From positions 19,303,586 to 19,367,585 of the forward strand of contig NC_080589.1 in the NCBI RefSeq assembly GCF_029962835.1: a stretch of DNA of 64,000 bases, read 5' to 3'. Within the stretch, counting starts at the first letter, position 1; each line of letters opens with the position of its first letter. The DNA is from Magnolia sinica. Its lineage: Eukaryota > Streptophyta > Magnoliopsida > Magnoliales > Magnoliaceae. The notes under the pieces are model-generated. The model saw only the letters and a program-made list of their open reading frames with translations. It had not been told where the DNA came from and did no database searches. The position numbers were made by a program, and so were the translations under genes. Positions 34,076 to 48,300 of the stretch are shown one piece after another.

Positions 34076-34458
34076 ACGAGTGAGTATTTGGATACCACCG
34101 TTTTCTTAATTGTGGGTCCGACCGATTTACAAGTGGCAATAGCACTGTTACAGATATTGAGCAGCATAGATGGTGGAGAATAGTCCCAAAGCAACACTGA
34201 CTGGTCAACCTTGGCCATCCAATTTCCATCACTGAATTTGGACCCACTGCCATTTTAGTTTTAATTATCCATTTGGTAGCCACTATTTGGTTGGTCACGA
34301 TCTTTACATCAGTGTGATTTTTGGGGTATGCCCCATCCATAAGGATCTCAATGACTTTCACGGTTAGGATCAACATGTTAAGGTGCCACGCATGAGATGA
34401 GCGAGACATCGCAAGTTAAACAGCTTTGGTTAAATATCACTGCAATCATTCATGTACA
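34076..34458. other. Intergenic stretch, nothing recognised
   Basis: Short random ORFs only. No repeat family identified. Confidence 0.4.
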
Positions 34459-34678
34459 TGATAGACAGAGCTGGGCATGTGTAGAGTCGCAGCGAGTTAT
34501 GGCTGTCCCGACTTGATGCAGTTTTGAAATAGGCCAGACTCGAACTCAACTCAACTTGGTATCGAGTTTAGTATACCTAAACTGATCTGAATCTAGGTCC
34601 GACTTGGACTAATCCAGGCTGAGTTCAAATTGGCATCGATCCGGATCAAGAGATGAGAGAGGGAGGGAATGGAGAGGA

Positions 34679-35150
34679 TGTAAGAACTCTATGTGGTGAG
34701 TCTTATTGATCAACAGTCTGGATTGTCCTATTAGTTGGACTATGAGATTGAGTAAATCAGTTGGCCATACTTCAGGTGATCCGCTGCACAACCTATCTAT
34801 GCAACAGTGCGTATTAGGGCTGGAATGCTATTGTTGTTTATGCAGACAACAATTTGAATTGAACTAGGACACAGCAATGTGGAGCAGTGGGAGAGAGAGT
34901 TATGATGGGATTTAAACTCCTCCTCAGCTTCTATATAATAGAAGAGCTAGGTACTCGATCCAACACAGTGACAGAACTCGAAGTCCCATCTGTTATTCTA
35001 TATGAAGGTGTGAAGGAGAGGAAGACTATAACATCGGTATTCTATTATTCTCAACAATTGCTTCTCGCTTAGGTAAGTCATACGAACCCTAGATCTTCAT
35101 GACCTGTGCACAGCCGATCTCTAGAATTTCCACATCCAGATAATCTTATA
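34679..35150 (+). repeat. Copia 5' LTR
   Basis: Aligns end to end with 61400-61875. It contains a TATATAATAG box near 34932, about 35 bp upstream of the phrase 'gatccaacacagtgac', a plausible promoter. It ends ...ATCTTATA where the 3' LTR has ...ATCTTACA. Confidence 0.92.
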
Positions 35151-35151
35151 G

Positions 35152-35165
35152 TTGGTATCAAAGCC
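35152..35165 (+). other. Copia primer binding site
   Basis: TTGGTATCAAAGCC directly after the 5' LTR, complementary to the 3' end of initiator Met-tRNA as in most plant LTR elements. Confidence 0.85.
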
Positions 35166-35189
35166 ACTATGTAGAGGCATGGATGATCA

Positions 35190-35800
35190 GATTATCTATT
35201 TCTCATATAAATTCATCCTCTAGGGATTTAAATTCCAGATCAGATTTTGAGTTCCCAAATCAGATAAATTGGGATTTCGATTTTCGAATCCGATTAGGGA
35301 TTTTCATCCTCACTTCCAATATTAGGGGTTTCGAATTCAAATCCCCTAATCCAGATGTTAATTAGGGATTATTCGAACCCCAAATCCAGTTAATTTGGGA
35401 ATTTCAGTCCTATACCCCATATCCAGTTGAAATTAGGGATTTCAAATTTGAAATTGGGGATTTCGGATTTGAATTCCTAAATCAGGAATTAGGGATTTCC
35501 ATCCCCAAATCAGCAATCAGGGATTTCAAATTCCAATTCCCAAAACAGCTATAGGGAATTTCAAATCCCCAACCCTAATTCCAGATTTCGATTAGGGATT
35601 TCTAAACCCAGATCCCTAAATCCAATCAATTAGGAATTTTGGATTCGAATCCCCAAATACAACCAATTAGGGATTATTCGAAACCCTACGTCCAGTTGAT
35701 TAGGGATCTTCAAATACCTGAATCCAGTTGTATCAATGTTAAGGATTTAAAACCCCAAATTCGGCATAAATCGGGGAGTTCAATCCCATTGGGGTTTACC
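35190..35800 (+). repeat. Copia leader: degenerate AATTAGGGATTTC repeats
   Basis: About twenty loose copies of (A)ATTAGGGATTTCAAATCC with variable spacing of 25-40 bp. It lies in the unusually long (2.3 kb) leader between primer site and gag. The small ORFs here are not considered genes. Confidence 0.75.
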
Positions 35801-36060
35801 AATCATGTCGTTCCTCGATCACCTGGGCTGGCAGCCATTGCTGACCCTTGGATCAACACACGAGGGCTGTGCCTCGCCATTCTGAAATCTTCCTTGCATC
35901 AGGAGCCATTGACGACGTCTATAGGTCCTATCTTCATTGTTGGCGACCGTAGAAGTTATTTCCACAACCTCTCAGTGCGATCTTTTGGTGTTGGGATTGC
36001 CAGAAATCTAGGTGGGAGAGAAGCTTTCTCTTCTCAGCTCGTCAGATGCGCAACTAGAGA

Positions 36061-36061
<1 letters not shown>

Positions 36062-36108
<47 letters not shown>

Positions 36109-36109
36109 A
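36062..36109 (+). repeat. (CT)n microsatellite in the Copia leader
   Basis: An uninterrupted run of about 23 CT units. Confidence 0.95.
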
Positions 36110-36189
36110 CTGTAAGCCGTTTTTACGTGACCCGATTCACGTCCGCTCAGATAAGTGGACTCGTCTTATGTCCATTCGGATCTGAGGGC

Positions 36190-36410
36190 TCGTTTAGAAC
36201 GTGAATGGGCATGATCTGTGGGCTTATATTAGATCTTTTTAGATCTAGAATGGGCCTAATCCGTGGGCCTATATTGAATTCTTCATATCTAGAATGGGGC
36301 TGACCCTTGGGCCTATATTGAATTTCTAGGTCTGGATTGGGCCTATACCGGATTTCTAAAACTAGAATGGGCCTGATATTTGGGCTTGTATTGGATCTTA
36401 GAGCTGATCA
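36190..36410 (+). repeat. ~60-bp tandem repeat in the Copia leader
   Basis: Four diverged copies built on AGAATGGGCCTGATCCGTGG, then TATATTGAAT and a TCTAG word. Confidence 0.75.
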
Positions 36411-37478
36411 CCTCATAGCATGAATCCTTGACTGGGCCTGAATCTTTTAAATCATCGGATTTTAGTCCGATTTCGGGGACACACTCCGGTTATCTTTAGG
36501 CCCTAGTAAGGCTAAGTGATTATACTTATAAAGATCTTAATTTATAGTGTGTCATATTAAACATTTTCAATACTGACTCATTCACTGGATATCCATACAG
36601 ATACAAACCTTCAGTATATGGATCTGTAATATATGACCTTCAAGATACAAACCTATGCATGGGTCTACCCATCCAGTTAAATAAATCCACCTATCATGTG
36701 AATGTCATGGGTTAGACTTGTGATGTTCATTTATCATGCAGAGGCTTGATCCGTCCTAGTTATAGCCCATTACCCATCATTAGAAGTTGATATATAGACC
36801 ATTAGAACATATAATGTGAAACTATACATATGTTTAATTTTAAGGTTCTTATATGTTCCAATGATCAATACCGACCATCTTGTGGGCCACATCAGACTCA
36901 TTTAAATATAATGCATTGAGAGACAGGATTATAATCGCGATCCTAAGTCAATAGTTGTAGTGTTGGATTCGGTTGTGTTAGCCACCATAGTGACCTCAAT
37001 CGATGAAAATTTTACAAGTACAGACTTTTAATATTGAGATTAAGAGGATTGCGTACAGTTGTGTTTACATTTTCATACGTATGGTAACGAAAACACGGAC
37101 GATTACCGTTTAGCAGTCACGTAAATGGGTGAAGTATATGGTGCTGGTAATGTAAAGTTGAAAGACTCATCTCACCCACACGTGTTGAGTGTCTCAGATC
37201 TATATGACTAACACCACTTATCTTCATGTTCAGGAGGATCACTGGCATGTTATTATTACCACTTATAGGAGGAATAATGATGATGTAATATATTCTCACC
37301 AGGACGTGATGGTTGGGCCCATCGTCATCTTGGATGATTCAGTTGATGCCTCCCTTAACAATTGAATTGATTAACTTTGCTTGATATTTTGTTTACATTC
37401 ACGAAATTGTTTTGTGAAATAATGAACTAATGTGAGTATATATGTATCTCTTCTATTTTAGTTTAAATTCCAACTAAT
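36411..37478 (+). other. Remainder of the Copia leader
   Basis: Non-coding sequence up to the gag start. No domain or repeat recognised. Confidence 0.5.
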
Positions 37479-38089
37479 ATGCATCAAGTCCCTGCCTTAA
37501 ACGAGTCTAATTATGCTCAATGGAAGAACGCCATTGAAGTTGTACTGGGCTGCCTACAATCAGATCTTGTCCTGATAACACTAGAACCGCCAAAACCATC
37601 TAATAATACCACTGAAGCAAAATATAAACGATGGGAGGCATAATTTAGATTAAATGATACATGCTTGAAAGTCATAAAATATTCGATTTCTAAATCTATG
37701 AAGGGTGTCATGCCTGAAACAGATAAGGCCAAAGCTTTCCTAACTGAAATGGGAAAAAGGTTCCAGAAATCTGATAAGTCTGAAGTGGGTATTCTTTTGA
37801 ATAAATTGACTCGCTCATCGTACGATGGAAAAGACAATATCCGTGAATACGTTGTAGAGCAGATCGAGGTCGTTCCTAAGATCCGTTCTCTAGGGCTTGT
37901 ACTCACTGATGATCAACTGGTTCATTTGACCATGAACAACCTACCTCCCCAATTCGGAACGTTCCTGGTAAACTATAACACTTTGAAGGACATGTGGACA
38001 TTGGATGAACTTATCACTCAGTGCATCCAAGAAGAAGACAGGATCAAGCAAATGATCAAAGTTCAAAATGTTAATATGGTGACCTCAGG
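37479..38089 (+). pseudogene. gag: Copia gag, 3'-truncated
   Basis: Frame from ATG 37479 (MHQVPALNESNYAQW) with one in-frame TAA at 37641. The UBN2-type gag domain is clear (SDKSEVGILLNKLT, then YDGKDNIREYV, then LPPQFGTFLVNYN, then WTLDELITQCIQEE). It stops at 38089 where family B begins, before the CCHC zinc knuckle. gag forms the particle in which reverse transcription happens. The ending residues now run into LTR sequence. Confidence 0.9.
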
Positions 38090-40225
38090 TGTCACGCCCC
38101 AAACTTGGAAACCGGGCTCATAAAATTTTCGATCACCAAATCTGGTGCCGACAGCCTCTGTAGTACCCCATTCTCGGCTCCCAGCGTGCATGCGCCAGAT
38201 TCTGAACCTGAGATCCTACAAGGAGGATTTTTCAGCATACATTTATCTTGTAATAAGCATAACCACATGTTTACCTAAATCACAAAGGCAACATTATCAT
38301 CACATATCCACTAATATAAATATTTGAATACAGTGTTGAAAGGGAAATACATGTATCAAAATCAAAGCTCCAGAAGACCGCTGCACACTCCATGCTCACT
38401 GCTACTGCAACCTAACGCCACCTGCATGCATCTATCGTGCATAAGCTTATAGAAAGCTTAGAGGGTGGTGAAAGTGTGTACACAAGATAAGTGCCAAGTA
38501 TTCAATGCAATACAATGTCAGAAATATTGGCAAGATCATGAATCATATGATAACAGAGTAAGCAAAAATACTGACAAGTCCATGAGTCATATAATATTAG
38601 AGTACGCAATACAAATTAGCTATGCAAATGAGGAGTCATAGAGAGCCAAATATCAGATGCCGAGGGTACAATGCAATATATAAATCCTGCTAAATCCGTC
38701 TAGGCCATATAAGTACAGAAAACATAACAACCTAAAATGTCATATGCCTGCATATGCAATATGCGATGCGAATGAAATGACCAAGCTGGAGTGTGAGGTC
38801 GGGATGATAGTACGTAGTATCACAGGCTACGGGATCCATCACAAGGGACTTCTATTCAAACTAGTCTCATACCTAAATTTGGATAGTCAGACTCAATGTG
38901 GTAAACTCCTGATCTCAGGTTAGTCACGCGCCCAACCGAAATCCTGGTTATGCGGAGGTACACGTAACAAATAGTTGCGCACCACCAGCCCGAGTGGATA
39001 GTGAATGAATGAATGAGTATGCAATTCCTGTTTAATAAGTCCATATATCAGTACGGTTCCTCTGAGATTACCACCAGGGTCTAGTACACTCCACACTAAC
39101 TGCCGCCTCCCTAATCGCACAGCCCAGCGAGTGGAAGAGACCACATTATCCGCCTGACCAGTAATCTGTCAATACCTACCTCGCTCGTCGATAGCAAACT
39201 CATTTGCAAGCTGGTCAAACTCAGTCTAGCTTATAACCCCCTCACTCGGGCTGATAAGGCCACACCGCCTCCCAACCAACCATGACACAGTGGGAGACGC
39301 GGCCTATTGGCATTCGGCACTCAGACGCTCATGTATCCACTCGGTCTAGACGTTGGGGCGTCTCCTGGCCTCGGAAGTTTAGGGACTTTCACCCACAGAC
39401 ATCCAAAGTACCCAGATGCTCGAACCAAACATTTTCGGTGTCCCATCTGGTCATTCACAACATGCCTGTGGAGGCCACGACCCTGATGTCGCTAAGGCGT
39501 ACGACGATCATGTCACACATATGCGAGATGCATGAGTCACACTGTCCAGTCATGCAGCAATCCTACACGTACCGCGGGCTCATGTGGGTAACTCTTATCA
39601 GTGAGTCCCATAAATAATCTGCCCAATGACATATGCTATGATCAGTCATTATTCATATCATGCATACATATGATGCATATGGCATGAGTCATGGAATTAT
39701 ACTAAGTATGTTATATGGTGATGAACTATCCTCACAACGAAGATGGGCCTAGATGGCCTACACACAACAAGTATGGGCCTATCAATGGGCCCTAGGGAGA
39801 GTCGTAATGCGGACATTTAACCAACATTATTCTTACAATGTGGACATTAAACCATCATTGCTCTCAAGGCATAACCCGCCAAAAACATCATTACATAAAC
39901 CATGGTAGAGTCACACATTATAATGGACTTGTGTACATCCCATGGGGCCTCAACCCATGGGCCTCATATACATCAAATGGGCCGCATCCTGTGGGCCTTA
40001 TATATATCATGGTGGGCCTCAATGGACGAGCCACAAATACATCAAGATGGGCCTCATCATATGGCCTTATATATATTAAGGTGGGCTTTAACGGACGGGC
40101 CACAAATACATCAATATAGGCCTCATCACATGGGCCTTATCCAATGGGCCAAATCAATGGGCCAAGTCAAATGGGCCGAGTTGAATGGGCCAATTCAAAT
40201 AGGCCGAACTCAACTCATCTATTTT

Positions 40226-40233
40226 TTAGAAAT

Positions 40234-40281
<48 letters not shown>
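40226..40281. repeat. (AT)n microsatellite in family B copy 2
   Basis: About 28 AT units, in the position held by (AC)n/(TA)n in copy 1. Confidence 0.95.
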
Positions 40282-40286
<5 letters not shown>

Positions 40287-42118
40287 CATATCAAAATATC
40301 AACTAGACCGCACTCCAAATAACAGTGGTGACAATGATTTCCACCATTAAAATTCTCAAGGCCCACTATAGCATTTATTTTCTACCCAATTTGATCATAA
40401 GGTCACATGGACCTGAATGAAGAGGAAAAACAAATTTCCTAATGATCCAAAACTTCTGTGGCAATAAAAAGGTTTTTAATGGTAAATGCTTAATCCGCAC
40501 TACTTTTGCTGTGTGGTCCACTTGATAGGCAGATCTGCCTCATTTTATCTCAAGCCTTAAGGCAAGCTCGCCAACTGGATGGGCAGTTTGGACGTAACAC
40601 ATACATCAAGAGTGGGGTCCATTGGCCGTCCAACAGATGGACGACCCAACCAAAATGGCCAAACGACATTGATAAAACATATACATCAAGTGGGTGGGTC
40701 TCACCGTCCAGTGGTGTGGACGATGTGGATACAACACATACATCATGGAATGTGTCCCACCGTCCAGTGGAGTGGCCAGTGCCGGGACCCACGATCCCTG
40801 ACCGTTCACGCCACAGCAACGCAGGACGCTGCTGCTCGTCCCTGGATGTTAGTAGCAGCACCTGCTGCTTATATTTTTTTAAAAAAAATAAATTTTCTGC
40901 AGTTTTTCACAGGTGGGGCCCGCATCAGGAGAATCCACCCCATCCACTGGATTCTATGGCTCAAGACAGACCCATCAAGCCCAATATTCGATGTGTTTTG
41001 GTGTATAGAAACATCAAAGGGGATTTTAACGATAAAAACAACTATTTTCTATAAAATGACCCACTAGATAATCGGATTGGCCTCATTTTTCGGCTCAATG
41101 CCTAAAATAAGTAGGGAAATGGGATGGATGACGTGGATTAGATCAATGCATCAAGGTGGGGCCTATATGAGCGGCCCACCCAAAAAGTTTAGAATCAAGG
41201 TGATATTTTTTTTGTTAATACAATCCACTTTCTGTTCACACTTCACTACACGTCCAACATCTAGGGACACTGGACGGTGTGAATATAACTCATCCAGGTG
41301 GGTCCCACATGGATGTGGCCCACTTGATTTGTATCAATCTAATATTTGTGTTTTTCCCTTCGCCATAAGGTAGGGCCCACATGGTTTGGATGGTGTAGAT
41401 CTAACACGCCATTAAGTGGGTCCCACGAAGGTGGACATCTTGGATAAATTGCATACATCATGGGGCTAACAACAAGGGAAAAGAGAGAGAGGGAAAGAGA
41501 GAGAGAGAGATCGAGTGATGGAGGGATCCTGGCACTATGGGCCCTCCCTTTTCATGCATTCAATCATACACCAAGTGGGTCTTAATACATGTGGGCCCAC
41601 CAAATCAAAAATCAACGGTGGAGATTCCTTCTCCACCAAAATGGAAGGTCTAGATAACCTCTTTTAAACTAGAAAGTAAACATCATGATGGGGTCAATAG
41701 AGAATGGCCCATCATAGAATGATCATGAGAATCATAATGGGCCATCGGCCACATTTAGGGTCCCAAGTGAAATTCATACCATCAATCGGTAGGCCTCACT
41801 TGGCCCATCATCAAAAGAATAAAATTTAGGCTTATAGAACACCCACCATTTAATCTTCTTGGTCCGATGGAACGCCGATCTCCTTGTGTCCCTCTTTGAT
41901 CAATGGTGATGAGAATTGAAGGACTATGATGATGAATCTTGGAATAGGAAGTGGGCCACACACACACTTTTCTCTCCTTGAAAATGCTTAGACGTCCACC
42001 ACTTTGTTGCTTGGAATTTGTGAAGAGAAATATTGAGATAGAAGGGGTGGCTGTAAGAGAGGTGATGGGTGTGAGTGATGGATGTGAGTTTTTTGATGTA
42101 CTTGACATGCATGGGTGT

Positions 42119-42121
42119 GTC

Positions 42122-42156
<35 letters not shown>

Positions 42157-42160
42157 GTTG
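42119..42160. repeat. (GA)n microsatellite in family B copy 2
   Basis: A run of GA units, corresponding to 24345-24386. Confidence 0.92.
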
Positions 42161-42427
42161 ACTTTGGGGTTGCTCTTATACTTGACATGAGGTGATTGAT
42201 TGATGGGACATGATGTAGAGATTTTCTTGGGATTGCAAACACGTGGTGTTTTTCTCGAACTGAATGCGGGCCCACATCTCTTGGCCAGGATATCAGATCG
42301 GTATGCAAGACACAGCGTTGAAACTGTGGCGACGGTGCGGTCGCAATGGTACAAGTCTCGCATTGAGCCAACTCATATCTATGGGATACAACTTAGGGTC
42401 ACGTGCAAATGTCGATTATAGGTCGCG

Positions 42428-45395
42428 TGTAACACCCTGAAAATCAGGGGTCGTGCATACACTCGATTCCCGAGTTCCCGAGTATTACTTATAACCGATT
42501 TTCAATAATATGCATTTAATCAGGTTTAAAGGCACAGCTGAGAATTTTCGGAAACATGAAGCACAACTACATAAGTCTACTGAAATGAAAGAGATCTAGT
42601 ATATATACAGGTCTAAAAATATAAATGGGTCACACAAGGCGTTGTCCAAAAAAATTACAAAAAAAGAATGATATGTCCAAAAAGAATGGAGCTGAGCCTA
42701 CTGCTCAGTGATTAAAATCCTGCCTATCAAGCTAATGGAGAGCCGCCCATCAGCTAGAAATAAGACAGCTCATCCTCCTCATCAAGACTCGTGCCGTACT
42801 CTGCGTCACCTGCATCTATGGGATAGTCTAGTTAGTATTTTAAAACACCATCCCAGAGTGGGAGTGAGTGATCAACTCAGTGGGTGCTATTAGTCTTAAG
42901 TTGTAACAAGTATCAGTTATATCATGAACTTAATGAAAAGTAATCATTCACAAACACCTAACTAATCTTATTAATGTGCATGCATGACGGATGATATGAT
43001 GCATGCCCTCACCACAACACTCTCTCGAGTGACTCTATCTAACGATCGCATATGACCAACACTCCCTCAGAGCGACCTATACTGCCGAGTCACTACCCTA
43101 ACTAGTGTGATGTAATATGATTGTGTTAGCCGAGTTCTTAATTAAGTCCATTCATCCAATAGATTGGGGAATCTGATACACCTCACATATCAATGCTTCA
43201 ACTAGTTGCGATGCCAAGGCCCCTCAACGCGCGAGGCCAGGGCATTGCAATCCTTGATCTTGTCGGGTTCCCCATCCCTGACTTCAAGCACATGGGGAGT
43301 GCTAAGAACTGGGATCACTCGCGGTCACTACGGGGAGGTTCGTCACCCCAGCGTAGGTTGACAACTCAGCCACAGTGTCCCATTCCACCATGTCCGACTC
43401 ATGAGTCGGTGGATCGACTTCAGGTGGTTATCGATGGGCTATAACGGTGGTAGGGTGTGCAAGGTTCCATACATGTATGAGCAAACAGGGTTAACAAACA
43501 AGGTTGCTCAGCTAGTAGACTAGACCATATGAGTTCAGGCAAGTACGTGGTCAAACAGCATCGGGTATGAGCGACCCATGTAGTCTAACTACTGTTGCCC
43601 GCACGCACTCACCCAAATCCATGGGTTTAGCCTCAAGATGGTCCTACCTACGGGGCCGCCTTCACTCTCCTCATATTCCTGACCAACCCAAGGGTTTGGG
43701 TGGTGATTCATAATATACCAACTAACAGGGTTATCAACTAGCATAAACAACATCATGTTCTCATACTTCTCAACATACAATTTAAAATCTCATAGCAAGA
43801 AAGACTAATGTATTGTGTGGGTTGGTGAGGAAGTTAAGCACTTCCTACATCTCATAGAGCCAATTTGCACAAGGATTGATAAGGCATATATGCTATAGGA
43901 CAACATCATGTGTAGAAAACCAAACAAGACATAAACATGAGATCATCAATTCGTACCAAATCATGTGAGAGGCATGAACAACATCATATGAGAAAATCAA
44001 CATGACATATAATTTCATACAATTCCAAACAAACCAACAATTCCTAGGTTCTTCCCTAAATTCTCCAAATGCATCGTTCAAACAAACAAAATCATTAGAC
44101 TCATACTACAATTGGTGCTAGGCCACCTAAGGTTAATAGTTTGCACCTTTGTATCATTGAAGGCTTGGAAGATGACCTAGGAATGTGGATTTTTAGGGTC
44201 AAAATTTCTAAAGCAAACATTTGTATGTTAAAATCTTATACAAATCCCTTCTCAACACAAGAGTTTTAAGGAAAGGGATGAAGGATCTTACTTAGACAAT
44301 CAACAGAACGATTCTTGTGGTTGTGGTGTGGGGTTTTCCTTTTGAGAAGGGATAAGGAGTTGCAAGATTGGGTTTCCTTGGCCCCACCTCGATCTAAGGT
44401 CCACCTTGCCCTTCTTCACTCTCTCTTTCTTCTCTCCTTACTCTCTTACTCTCACTTTACTCCTTAGTGGTTGTGGTAAAGGAGGGAGTTATGAGAGAGC
44501 TAGGGTTTATTTCCTAGACTTAGGCCCTTTGGCCTTAGTTTCCTCAAATGCCTATAATGGCCCTCTAGGACCTCCTATTGGCTTTTGGGGCGGCCCCAAT
44601 ACCTCATGGCCACCAAATTTGGTGTGTAGGTGTCTCATGGCCCGATGAGGGGCCATACAAAATTTGGGAACAAACGGATGAACGGATATGGGGTTTGATT
44701 ATACGGTTCCGACCTTTAAGTGGCCCTGTGGGGTCCATTCCGGTGATTGGAGCAATTCTGGTGGCCCTCTAGCCATGAAACTTATAAGGTAAGTGCTCCA
44801 TGACCTGATGAAGGGCCATACAAAATTCAGAGGCAAACGGACGCGGGATCTGACCTCACGGGTCCCATCTGCGTTCAACGGTCACCGTTTCATGATCGGG
44901 TCTCAGATTTCGTGGATGGGCGTAGAAAATTACATTAGACCTCCACCATAAATTTAAAAGAAATTCAACAACTAAAATGTCTTATATCTCAGTTTTAATT
45001 AAGAGTGTCAGATTCTGATACTAGTGAGCTGAGGTGAGTCGCACTTCGCAAGTACCGCTGGGACGGCGTGGATAATTGACTTCTGGATGTTTACTGGGTT
45101 CGTGGTCTGCGATGGACTACAAGCCCAGTGAGATCTATGCTTCCCTAAATTTTTATAATTTTCTGACCTTCCCGGGTCACGGTATAGCCCGCACGGGCTG
45201 TTACTAAGTGTAAACGGCCATTTGGCTTAGCGGCCCGCACTAGGTCCTATCATGACCCATTTGGTTTACTCAATTGGGTTAATCATAGATTAATTTACTT
45301 GCGGTACCTCACCACGAGTAGTTTAAACGAATGGTCCTGCGGCAAATCCTACGTGGACGCCACGGGACACTGTGCTGGTTGGACGGGACGTTACA
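42428..45395 (-). repeat. Gypsy 3' LTR (family A)
   Basis: 2968 bp from TGTAAC to GTTACA, aligned with the solo LTR at 18305-25389 and with 57213-59034. It carries a conserved 'ggtaatagtccgcac'-type segment and a GC-rich end. No coding capacity. Confidence 0.92.
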
Positions 45396-48300
45396 ATCTA
45401 CCCCCCTTATAAATAAATTTCATCCTCAAAATTTGTACCTGTTCGTATTGCTGAAGAAGGCTGGGGTAATGTTTGCGGACTTCTGCTTCTGTCTCCCAAG
45501 TGGCCTCTTCTTCATCATGGTGGGTCCATAGTACTTTGACCAATGGGATGACCTTGTTGCGCAGGACCTGCTCCTTTCTATCCAGTATTCAAGTGGGTTG
45601 GAGAATGTATGTGGCATTTTTCTTGAGCTCCACATGTTCCCACTTGATGATGTGCGAAGGATCGGGGACGTACTTCTTCAACATTGATACGTGGAAGACG
45701 TTATGCACTCCGGTGAGAGGCATGGGTAGGGCCAAGCGATAGGCAACCACACTAACTCGGTCCAAAATCTGGAAGGGCTTGATAAACCGTGGTGCGAGCT
45801 TTCCCTTCTTGCCAAAGCATAAAACACCCTTCATTGGGGAGATTTTGAGAAATACGTGGTCCCCAGCTTCAAATTCCAAGTCCCTCCGCCTTGTGTCGAC
45901 ATAGATTTTTTGCCTGCTTTGAGCCATCAAGAGGTGGCGCCTGATAATTCCAATCTTCTTGGTCGTAATCCATACCAAATCTGGTCCTAGCAAGCTTTTC
46001 TGGCTAGTTTCTTCCCAACAATGCGGGGCTTGGCACGGACGCCCGTACAAAGCCTCGTAAAGCGCCATACCGATGCTAGCCTGGAACCTATTGTTATAGG
46101 TGAACACGACATATGAGAGACAGTCATCCCAACTCTCCTAAAAGTCCAGTACACAAGCTCGTAACATGTCTTCTAATATCTGGTTCACCCGCTCAGTTTG
46201 TCCATCTGTCTGCGAGTGGAAGGTGGTGCTAAACTTCAACTTCACTCTCATGGCTTATTGGATACGAGTTCAGAAGATTGACGTAAATCATGTATCTCGG
46301 TCTGACACAATCTCTAACGGGACGCCATGGAGTCGCACTATTTCCTTGATATACAACTTGGCCAAATCATCGGCGGAGCTAGAAGTCTTGATCGGCAGAA
46401 AATGGGTTGATTTGGTTAACCTGTCCACAATCACCCATATCGAATCATGTCCTTGGGCAAGCCGAAAATGAAGTCCATAGATATGAAGTCCCCTTTCCAT
46501 TCTGTTATGGGCATGGGTTGCAAAAGGCCTGGCGGTCGGCGGTGCTCGGCCTTGACTTGTTGACACGTGAGGCATCGGGACACATGCTCCGCTATTTCCT
46601 TCTTCATGTTGTCCCACCAATAGTTTCGCTTAAGATCCTGGTACATTTTAGTACTACTAGGATGCATTGCCAACTTGGAGTTGTGAGCAGCATTTAAAAC
46701 TTCTTCTCGTAGCCCCTGAAGATTTGGGACACAAAGGCGGCCTCAGTACCATAATCCCCCATCGGTGCTGACTCTCCACTCGAACTTCACATCATTCCTT
46801 TTCCTCTCTCTCATCTTTCCCAATAGCTCATCACCCTCCTAGGCTTTACTGATTTTACTGTTAATCATTGGCTGGGCCTGAATGTGGGCTATGACCTCGT
46901 ACGATTCCTTCACAGTTAGCTTCATGTCGAAGTCCCATATAAATTCCACCATGTCCCGCTCTCTCACCATTAGTGGGGCGGCAAATTCGATTGTCTTTTT
47001 ACGACTCAAGGCGTCCGCCACCAAATTGGCCTTACCAGGGTGATGTGAGACATCGAACTTAAAGTCCTTCAACGTTTCCATCCAACGATGCTGTCTCATA
47101 TTCAGATCCCTTTAGGTGAAGATATATTTGAGACTCTTATGATCACAAAAGAGCTCAAACTCCTCACCATAGAGATAATGCCTCCATATCTTCAACGCAA
47201 ACACCACAGACGTGAGTTCGAGGTCATGGGTAGGGTAGTTCTCCTCATGCTTCCTTAGCTGTCGAGATGCGTAAGCAATTGCCCTGTCCTTTTGCATGAG
47301 TACACAACCCAAGCCCACTCGAGAGGCGTCCATATAGATGGTGTACTTGACCCCTTGCTCAGGTAGTACAAGCACAAGTGCTAATGTCAGTTTGTCCTTC
47401 AACTCTTGGAAGGCCTCCTCCACCTTCTCATTCCAAGCAATTTTGAGGTTCTTCCGTGTCAGTTGGGATAGCGGCCGAGCTATTTTTGCAAAGTCTCTAA
47501 TGAATCTTCAATAGTAGCCGGCGAGATCGAGAAAGCTTCTCACTTCCGTGATCGACTTTGGTAGCTTCCAATCTTGCACGGCTGCCACCTTGGCGAGATC
47601 CACGGATATACCTTCTTTGGACACTACATGTCCCAGAAATTAGATCTCCTTCGTCCAGAAGGCGCATTTCCTAAATTGCGCAAATAGTTGAATTTTCTCA
47701 AGGGTCTCGAGGACTGCCCTTAAATATTCTTCATGCTCTTCACGACTTTTTGAATAAATTAATATGTTGTTGATGAATACGATGATGGATCTGTATAAGA
47801 ACGGCCTGAAGACTCTGTTCATGAGATCCATGAATACCGCTGGAGCATTGGTGAGCCCGAACGACATAACTAGGAACTCATAATGGCCAAAACAGGTTTT
47901 GAAGGCCCTTTTCTATATATCCTCATCCCTGACTCGCAGCTGATGGTACCCTAATTGTAGATTAATTTTTGAGAAATATTGAGCACTCCTTAGCGGTTGA
48001 AAAAGTCGTCAATTCTGGGCAACGAGTATTTGTTTCGAATCGTCACTTGATTCGACCTCCTGTAATCTAGGCATAGACGCAATGAGCCATCCTTCTTCTT
48101 CACAAATAGGACCGGAGCTCCCCAAGGCGAGACGCTGGGTCGGATGAAGTCTGACTTTAGCAATTTGTCAATTTGAGACCTTAGCTCTTCCGTCTCACAT
48201 GGGGGCGTGCGGTAAGTAGGCAAGGAAATGGGTGTGGCACCCAGAGTCAGATCGATCGTGAAGTCTATCTCATGTCAAGGAGGAAGTCCAGGTATGGCCT

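Larger units (their letters stand above)
38090..42427. mobile_element. LTR-like element, family B, copy 2 (inserted in Copia gag)
   Basis: It starts TGTCACGCCCC after TCAGG and follows the layout of 20744-24856 through to about 75 bp before its expected end, where the Gypsy LTR begins (42428). The missing tail would lie beyond the Gypsy 5' LTR and was lost in the deletion at about 59034. A GGGCC-word block (39750-40200), (AT)n, the cassette (40350-40620) and GA tracts are all present. Confidence 0.85.

Noticed and set aside
35152-35165. tRNA gene
   Set aside because: Only the short tRNA-complementary primer site is present; no cloverleaf was seen anywhere in the window.
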